From positions 1-11,184 of the forward strand of contig CANGZO010000057.1 of the NCBI GenBank assembly GCA_947458305.1: DNA of 11,184 nucleotides, in the 5' to 3' direction. Below the pieces are notes generated by a model. The model saw only the letters and a program-made list of their open reading frames with translations, was not told the DNA's origin and ran no database searches. This DNA is from Comamonadaceae bacterium. GTDB lineage: Bacteria; Pseudomonadota; Gammaproteobacteria; Burkholderiales; Burkholderiaceae_C. The translations under genes were made by a program, and so were the position numbers. Position 1 is the first letter of the stretch; each line of letters opens with the position of its first letter. Below, piece after piece: positions 6,957 through 11,184 of the stretch.

Positions 6957-7984
6957 TCGGAGGTCTCCACAAGCGGCTGCGCATGGCCAGCAGGCAAGCG
7001 GTCCATCTGGCTGGCCAGGCCATCCAAAAAGTGCGCCACTGCCGCCAGCTGTTGCTGCGCCGTTTCGAGGGTGTTCATGTGTTCACGGAAGGCTTCACCG
7101 CCGGGCAGTGCACGCACATACCAGCCAATGTGTTTGCGGGCCGAGCGCACGCCGGTGTATTCGCCGTACAGGCCATAGTGGTCTTGCAGGTGCTCCAGCA
7201 AGGCGCGGCGCACCTCGGCCACCAAGGGCGGGGCCAGGTGTTCGCCTGTGGCCAAGAAGTGGGCGATCTCGCGGAAGATCCAAGGGCTGCCCTGCGCAGC
7301 GCGTCCCACCATGACCGCGTCGGCCCCCGTGAAGCGAAGGACCTCACGGGCTTTTTCAGGGGAGTCGATGTCGCCGTTGGCCACCACCGGAATCTTGAGT
7401 GCCGCCTTGACGGCCGCCACGGTGTCGTATTCGGCAAAACCTTTGTAGCCCTGCTCGCGGGTGCGGCCGTGCACGGTGACCATCTGCACGCCTGAGCTTT
7501 CAGCGGCGCGGGCCAGGTTCAGGGCATTTTTTTCAGCGTCGCACCAGCCGGTGCGCATCTTCAAAGTGACGGGCACACCGTGTGGCAAGGCGGCCTCGAC
7601 CACGGCTGAGATGATCTCCAGCGCCAGCGGCTCGTCTTGCATCAAGGCCGAACCGGCCCATTTGTTGCAGACCTTTTTGGCCGGGCAGCCCATGTTGATG
7701 TCGATGATTTGCGCGCCACGGTCGATGTTGTAGCGCGCAGCGTCGGCCATCATCTGCGCCTCAGTGCCCGCAATTTGCACCGCGATCGGGCCAGGCTCGC
7801 CATCGTGGTTGGCGCGGCGCGAGGTTTTGAGCGAGGCCCACAGGTCCGGACGCGAAGTCACCATTTCGCTCACGGCATACCCCGCCCCGAACTGCCGGCA
7901 CAGCTGTCGAAACGGCCGATCCGTCACCCCTGCCATGGGGGCAACGAACACGTTGTTCGGCAACAGGTAAGGGCCAATCTGCAT
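6953..7984 (-). CDS. dusB: tRNA-dihydrouridine synthase B
   Basis: A 343-residue FMN/NADPH enzyme that reduces a D-loop uridine of tRNA to dihydrouridine; about 20 residues longer than the enteric enzyme. Seen in order: FMN-binding VAPMAGVTDRPFR (14-26); SEMVTSRP (39-46); INMGCPAKKV with catalytic Cys100; the DusB-type AGSALM; VHGRTREQGYKG; PVVANGDI; and VMVGRAAQGSPW, which holds the phosphate group. These support DusB rather than DusA or DusC. ATG 7984 is used because the protein then begins MQIGPYLLPNNVFVAPM, as expected; no strong Shine-Dalgarno is visible. It is first in the dusB-fis-purH-helicase run and divergent from the yqaA-like gene, with a 175-base gap holding a dyad and a TACAAT hexamer. 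Confidence 0.95.
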   Translation of the reverse strand: MQIGPYLLPNNVFVAPMAGVTDRPFRQLCRQFGAGYAVSEMVTSRPDLWASLKTSRRANHDGEPGPIAVQIAGTEAQMMADAARYNIDRGAQIIDINMGCPAKKVCNKWAGSALMQDEPLALEIISAVVEAALPHGVPVTLKMRTGWCDAEKNALNLARAAESSGVQMVTVHGRTREQGYKGFAEYDTVAAVKAALKIPVVANGDIDSPEKAREVLRFTGADAVMVGRAAQGSPWIFREIAHFLATGEHLAPPLVAEVRRALLEHLQDHYGLYGEYTGVRSARKHIGWYVRALPGGEAFREHMNTLETAQQQLAAVAHFLDGLASQMDRLPAGHAQPLVETSE

Positions 7985-8030
7985 GACGGGTGGACGCTGT
8001 GAAATGGGGTTTGCCTAAAAAGAAGGCACG

Positions 8031-8036
8031 ATTGTA
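8031..8036 (-). promoter_or_regulatory. dusB: Possible -10 element of the dusB operon promoter
   Basis: TACAAT on the minus strand (5 of 6 matches to TATAAT) lies 46 bases upstream of the dusB ATG, in the only sizeable gap ahead of the operon. The best -35-like hexamer, TTGCTG at 8056-8051, is only 14 bases away, too close for a standard sigma-70 promoter. An activator may be needed, or the real promoter may be elsewhere. Weak call. Confidence 0.25.
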
Positions 8037-8057
8037 GTTGCTTAATATTTCAGCAAC
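8037..8057. repeat. 21-bp dyad in the dusB/yqaA divergent intergenic region
   Basis: Arms GTTGCT (8037-8042) and AGCAAC (8052-8057) are exact inverted repeats around a 9-base AT-rich centre that adds two more symmetric pairs. It touches the TACAAT hexamer on its left. It could be an operator controlling one or both divergent genes. As a hairpin it is short, and no T-run follows it that would suggest a terminator. Confidence 0.3.
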
Positions 8058-8159
8058 TGACGGCCAAATGTGTTAAGCACAGGGCCCACCAAACGCCCGC
8101 TAAACACTACATTCGAGCCGGACAAAGCCAAGGACCTGGGCCATCGCTACACTCCTTGC

Positions 8160-8636
8160 ATGGAAATTTGGCTCCACCACATCATGCAATGGCTGGCTTT
8201 GCCCGAGCACGGTCTGAGCACCGTGTTTGTGGTGGCTTTTGTCTCGGCCACCTTGCTGCCCATGGGCTCTGAGCCTGCGGTGTTTGGTTTGGTCAAACTC
8301 AACTTGGGGCTTTTTTGGCCTGCCATTTTGGTGGCCACGGCGGGCAACACCTTGGGTGGCATGCTCAGCTGGTGGATGGGCTGGGGCACGCGGCATGCGG
8401 TCAGCCGTTGGCGCGATTCGAGCAGTCACGCCAGGGCACTGGTTTGGTTGGAAAGGTTGGGGCCTAAGGCCTGCTTGCTCAGCTGGTTGCCGGGTGTGGG
8501 CGACCCTTTGTGCGCGGTAGCCGGCTGGCTGAAACTGCCGTTTTGGCCATGCACGCTGTACATGGCCATTGGCAAGTTTTTCCGCTACCTGGTGATGACA
8601 GCCCTGCTGCTGTGGGTGTTTCCCGGCCAGCTTTGA
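8160..8636 (+). CDS. YqaA-family (DedA/SNARE-associated type) inner-membrane protein
   Basis: A 158-residue membrane protein. Hydrophobic segments occur at about 18-34, 50-73, 103-125 and 130-154. The glycine/proline-bearing block SATLLPMGSEPAVFGLVKLN (29-48), then ATAGNTLGGMLSWWMG (59-74) and WLPGVGDPLCAVAGWLKLPFW, is typical of YqaA-like members of the DedA/VTT superfamily, which are proposed lipid flippases or proton-dependent transporters; the role of YqaA itself is not settled. ATG 8160 gives the usual start MEIWLHH; an in-frame GTG at 8070 would add 30 unconvincing residues. No good Shine-Dalgarno is seen, but TACACT at 8148-8153 could be a -10 giving a near-leaderless message. It is divergent to dusB and convergent with the next solute-binding gene, 33 bases away. 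Confidence 0.85.
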   Translation: MEIWLHHIMQWLALPEHGLSTVFVVAFVSATLLPMGSEPAVFGLVKLNLGLFWPAILVATAGNTLGGMLSWWMGWGTRHAVSRWRDSSSHARALVWLERLGPKACLLSWLPGVGDPLCAVAGWLKLPFWPCTLYMAIGKFFRYLVMTALLLWVFPGQL

Positions 8637-8669
8637 AGCGGGCCCACCCCAGGGCAGCAAGGCTCAGAT

Positions 8670-9668
8670 TCAGTCTTGAACGATCTTGCGTTCTTTGATG
8701 ATCTGCGCAAAACGGCGCGCATCGGCTTTGGTGAGCGCACCAAACTCTGCAGGTGACATGGGCGTCGGTTCAGCGCCAATGCCTTTGATGGCCTCCACAG
8801 CACTGGGCATCATGAGGGCGCGGTTGATCTCGCGGTTCAGGCGGTCCACGATGGCCGCTGGCGTGCCCGCAGGCGCCCAGAAACCATGCGATGTGCCGGC
8901 ATCAAAGTTCTTGAGACCCAGCTCATTGAGCGTGGGCGCATCGGGGAACATGGACAAGCGCTGGGGGGAAGTGACGGCCAACAAACGCAGACGGCCCGAG
9001 CGCACATGCGAGAAGGCAATGCCCGGGTCCATCAAATAATCCACGTTGCCGCCCAAGAGGTCTTGCAACGCTGCTGCAGAACCGCGGTAAGGAATGTGCA
9101 GGGTGAAGATGCCCGCTTGCGACTTCAGCATCTCACCCGCAATGTGGGGGCTGGTGCCGTTGCCTGGCGAGCCATAGCTCATCTTGCCGGGGTTGCGTTT
9201 GGCATAAGCGATGAATTCGGCATACGTCTTGTAAGGCGCATCGCTGCGCACGACCAAAAACAACTGCAAACGCGCACCAGCTGCGACCGGGATCAGGTCC
9301 TTGTCGTGGTCAAAAGGCATCTTGGGCGTGACGTAGGGCACGATGGACGCGCCGCTGCCCGAGCTGCACAAAATGGTGTAACCGTCGGGCGCGCTCTTGG
9401 CCGCCAAATCAGAACCAATGATGCCACCGGCACCCCCGCGGTTGTCCACCACAATTTGTTGGCCCAAGGCTTGAGACACGGTGTTGGACACGGCACGGGC
9501 GACCAAATCAGGCGATCCACCCGCAGGGAAATTCACGATCATGCGAATGGGTTTGGCCGTGGGCCAAGCCGCGCTTTGGGCCTGTGCGGTGCCAAAGGCG
9601 CCAAGTGCCAAACTCGAAACAGCGGCAAGGCCAAGTTGTCGGCGGCGTGGGTCATGGTGATGGGTCAT
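8670..9668 (-). CDS. Bug/TctC-family periplasmic solute-binding protein (second copy)
   Basis: A 332-residue TctC/Bug binding protein. The signal peptide MTHHHDPRRRQLGLAAVSSL... has three arginines at 8-10 before a hydrophobic run and a likely cleavage after AQA near residue 30, so it may use the Tat or Sec route. Signatures: MIVNFPAGGSPDLVARAV, IVVDNRGGAGGIIG, SYGSPGNGTSPHIAGEM, LHIPYRGSAAALQDLLGGNVDYL, and FWAPAGTPAAIVDRLNREIN. ATG 9668 is chosen because GGAG lies 8 bases upstream and it opens the signal peptide directly; an in-frame start at 9710 would add 14 residues. It follows the D-2-hydroxyacid dehydrogenase gene by 126 bases and has its own candidate promoter at 9761-9788. It differs clearly in sequence from the copy at 290-1273, so this is old paralogy, not a recent duplication. 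Ligand unknown. Confidence 0.9.
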   Translation of the reverse strand: MTHHHDPRRRQLGLAAVSSLALGAFGTAQAQSAAWPTAKPIRMIVNFPAGGSPDLVARAVSNTVSQALGQQIVVDNRGGAGGIIGSDLAAKSAPDGYTILCSSGSGASIVPYVTPKMPFDHDKDLIPVAAGARLQLFLVVRSDAPYKTYAEFIAYAKRNPGKMSYGSPGNGTSPHIAGEMLKSQAGIFTLHIPYRGSAAALQDLLGGNVDYLMDPGIAFSHVRSGRLRLLAVTSPQRLSMFPDAPTLNELGLKNFDAGTSHGFWAPAGTPAAIVDRLNREINRALMMPSAVEAIKGIGAEPTPMSPAEFGALTKADARRFAQIIKERKIVQD

Positions 9669-9760
9669 ACGATGTTCTCCGAATTTTTGAATAGAAAAAG
9701 CAGTGCGCAAAACAGCGGTATTGATTATGGGAAGAAATTAACTTCTGCGCTACCCGGGAA

Positions 9761-9788
9761 AACATAGTCCCGCCAAATAGGGGGTCAA
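9761..9788 (-). promoter_or_regulatory. Candidate sigma-70 promoter for the second solute-binding gene
   Basis: On the minus strand TTGACC (9788-9783, 5 of 6 matches to the -35 consensus) is followed after 16 bases by TATGTT (9766-9761, 4 of 6 to the -10). Transcription would start near 9754, leaving a leader of roughly 85 bases before the ATG at 9668. It is the best promoter-like pair noticed in the window by eye. It implies that this gene is not solely dependent on the upstream dehydrogenase transcript. Confidence 0.4.
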
Positions 9789-9794
9789 CACGGG

Positions 9795-10805
9795 TCAGGC
9801 CACCGCATTGCGCAGAGGCTGGCCCTGAACCCAGCGGCTCAAATTGTCCAAAAACATCTGCGCCACGCGGTGTTCGTTGCCATCCGAATGGCCCGCGGCG
9901 TGGGGTGTGACCATGACCTGGGGCATGGCCCACAAAGGGGAATCTTGCGGCAAGGGTTCGTGCGCAAACACATCCAAAAAAGCACCGCCCAACTGCCCAC
10001 TTTGCAAAGCCGAGACCAAAGCGGGTTCGTCCACCACCTCACCCCGCGCCACGTTGACCAGATACGCCCCTTTGGGCAACAAGGCCAAGGCTTGGGCATT
10101 GACCAATTGACGGGTTTTGGGGGTCAGGGGGCAAGCCAAGACCAACCAATCGGTTTTGGGCAAAACCTGCTGCCAGTCCTCAAACGTCACCATTCCAACG
10201 CTTTGGTCTGAGGGGTTTGGGGGCTTGGTTTGCGCTTGCTGGCGCACCGCCACCACATTCATCCCCAAGGCTTGCAGCAAGCTGCCCAGCTTTTGACCGA
10301 TCGGGCCCCAACCGACAACCGTGGCGGTCTGGCCGGGCAAGTCGCGCGGCATGCGCTCGCCCATCATGGGGATCCACTGGCGGCCCTGCTGCTCAGCCCA
10401 CAGCAGCGGAAAACGCCGGGCCAGCGCCAAGATACCCGCCAAAGCCACGGTGGCCACCACCTGCGCATTGGCCCCGGATGAGGTGGAGACCTGAACACCC
10501 TTGGCCAGCAGGTCGAGGTAGATCTGTCGATCCGCCCCCGCTGAATGGATGTGCACCCACTTCAAGGCAGGCGACTGGCGAAGCAAGGTGTAAACCTGCT
10601 GCAAAGCCGGATGGATTTCGTGCTTGGTGGAGGTGCCCGTGACCTCCCGAGAGATGAAAGCCACATCGCCATCGGTGCGTTGCGCAACCACGGCATCTTC
10701 CAAGGCGATCAGCTCAAAAGAACGCTCGCCCATCGCCACCGAGACCGCTGGCCCCAAGCGGTCAATCGACTGCCGGGACATGAGGATGCGCAAAGAAGTG
10801 TTCAT
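9795..10805 (-). CDS. D-isomer-specific 2-hydroxyacid dehydrogenase, NAD(P)-dependent
   Basis: A 336-residue cytoplasmic oxidoreductase interconverting a 2-hydroxy acid and a 2-oxo acid with NAD(P). The Rossmann signature is GWGPIG at 165-170, with Trp in place of the usual Leu at the second position. The catalytic triad of the family is present: Arg254 in VNVARGEVVDE, Glu283 in FLDVFAHEPLP, His302 in VTPHAAGHSDGN. The ATG at 10805 gives MNTSLRILMS and lies 25 bases after the upstream solute-binding gene. An in-frame start at 10904 would overlap that gene by 74 bases and add a low-complexity leader, so it was rejected. The Shine-Dalgarno is weak, so coupling to the upstream gene is plausible. 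The pairing suggests the binding protein may deliver a hydroxy- or keto-acid used by this enzyme; the substrate is not identifiable from sequence. Confidence 0.88.
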   Translation of the reverse strand: MNTSLRILMSRQSIDRLGPAVSVAMGERSFELIALEDAVVAQRTDGDVAFISREVTGTSTKHEIHPALQQVYTLLRQSPALKWVHIHSAGADRQIYLDLLAKGVQVSTSSGANAQVVATVALAGILALARRFPLLWAEQQGRQWIPMMGERMPRDLPGQTATVVGWGPIGQKLGSLLQALGMNVVAVRQQAQTKPPNPSDQSVGMVTFEDWQQVLPKTDWLVLACPLTPKTRQLVNAQALALLPKGAYLVNVARGEVVDEPALVSALQSGQLGGAFLDVFAHEPLPQDSPLWAMPQVMVTPHAAGHSDGNEHRVAQMFLDNLSRWVQGQPLRNAVA

Positions 10806-10830
10806 GGCGGGGTCTGGCTGCTGCGCTGGA

Positions 10831-11184
10831 TCACTCGGCTTTGGCGCCCGAATCGCGCACGATGACACGCCACTTGTCATGCTCACGCTGAACGAATTGA
10901 CCAAACTGGGCCGGCGTGCCGCCTGCGGGGTCCGCGCCCTGAGCGATCATTTGCTGCTCAATGGCGGGCACTTGCAAGATCTCATTGACGGCTTTGTTGA
11001 CCGTGCTGATCACGGCATCTGGCGTGCCCTTGGGCGCAAAAAAGCCAAACCAAGAACCGGCTTCAAACTGGGGGAAGCCTTTTTCGACCACCGTGGGCAC
11101 TTCGGGCATGGAACGCGATCGCTTGAGTGAGCTGACCGCAATCGGCTTGAGCTTGCCCGCCGTGATGTGCGTCATGACCGAAGG
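10831..11184 (-). CDS. Bug/TctC-family solute-binding protein, C-terminal fragment (cut by window edge)
   Basis: The reading frame is open from the right edge of the window to the stop at 10831, giving 117 residues, roughly the last third of a TctC/Bug protein. It shows HITAGKLKPIAVSSLKRS, then MPEVPTVVEKGFPQFEAGSW, FGFFAPKGTPDAVISTVNKAVNEIL, and the C-terminal FGQFVQREHDKWRVIVRDSG. All are standard positions of the family, including the FAPKGTP turn shared with the copy at 290-1273. The first methionine in frame (11175) is internal, not a start. The 25-base gap to the 2-hydroxyacid dehydrogenase gene indicates co-transcription. The signal peptide and ligand-pocket loops lie outside the window. 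Confidence 0.88.
   Translation of the reverse strand, partial: PSVMTHITAGKLKPIAVSSLKRSRSMPEVPTVVEKGFPQFEAGSWFGFFAPKGTPDAVISTVNKAVNEILQVPAIEQQMIAQGADPAGGTPAQFGQFVQREHDKWRVIVRDSGAKAE

Noticed and set aside
8070..8159. GTG start at 8070 extending the YqaA-like protein by 30 residues
   Set aside because: The added residues are charged and unlike the family, whose members begin at the MEIWLHH-like position; ATG 8160 fits better.
10806..10904. Upstream start for the 2-hydroxyacid dehydrogenase
   Set aside because: It would overlap the preceding solute-binding gene by 74 bases and add a low-complexity leader absent from the family; ATG 10805 gives a normal length.
1..11184. CRISPR array, phage defence island, insertion sequence or tRNA-associated integration site
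   Set aside because: Reading both strands showed no spaced direct repeats, transposase or integrase motifs, tRNA-like cloverleaf, or defence proteins other than the vapBC pair.

Overview
The window reads as chromosomal DNA of a betaproteobacterium, most likely Burkholderiales and probably Comamonadaceae. This rests on three things: high GC content with dense, tightly packed genes; several orphan periplasmic solute-binding proteins of the TctC/Bug family, which are greatly expanded in that group; and the gene order dusB-fis-purH. No rRNA, tRNA, CRISPR array, phage or insertion-sequence gene was seen. No stretch longer than about 300 bases lacks a gene.

Left part (1-2580): a 5' fragment of a MarR-family repressor gene lies divergent to a Bug/TctC solute-binding protein gene. 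That gene is convergent with a gene for an FAD-dependent aromatic-ring hydroxylase. A 16-bp near-palindrome in the marR/tctC intergenic region recurs, with 12 of 16 bases identical, just upstream of the hydroxylase ribosome-binding site. The three genes are therefore probably one regulon for capture and hydroxylation of an aromatic carboxylate, controlled by the MarR protein. This is the most interesting inference in the window.

Middle part (2597-3806): a type II toxin-antitoxin pair (RHH antitoxin VapB and PIN-domain toxin VapC, overlapping genes) on the minus strand, then a small conserved protein resembling DUF6172 on the plus strand.

Housekeeping operon (7984 down to 3829, minus strand): dusB (tRNA dihydrouridine synthase), fis (nucleoid protein), purH (last two steps of IMP synthesis) and a DEAD-box RNA helicase. 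Their junctions are a 4-base overlap, an 18-base gap and a 1-base overlap, so they are probably co-transcribed and partly translationally coupled. Divergent to dusB is a small membrane protein of the YqaA/DedA type.

Right part (8670-11184, minus strand): a truncated Bug/TctC gene is followed 25 bases later by a D-2-hydroxyacid dehydrogenase gene. After a further 126-base gap with a fair sigma-70 promoter comes another complete Bug/TctC gene. None of the three binding proteins has TctA/TctB membrane subunits within the window. Overall the window combines ordinary core genes with accessory uptake/catabolic genes. I found no clear evidence of a wholly new biological system.
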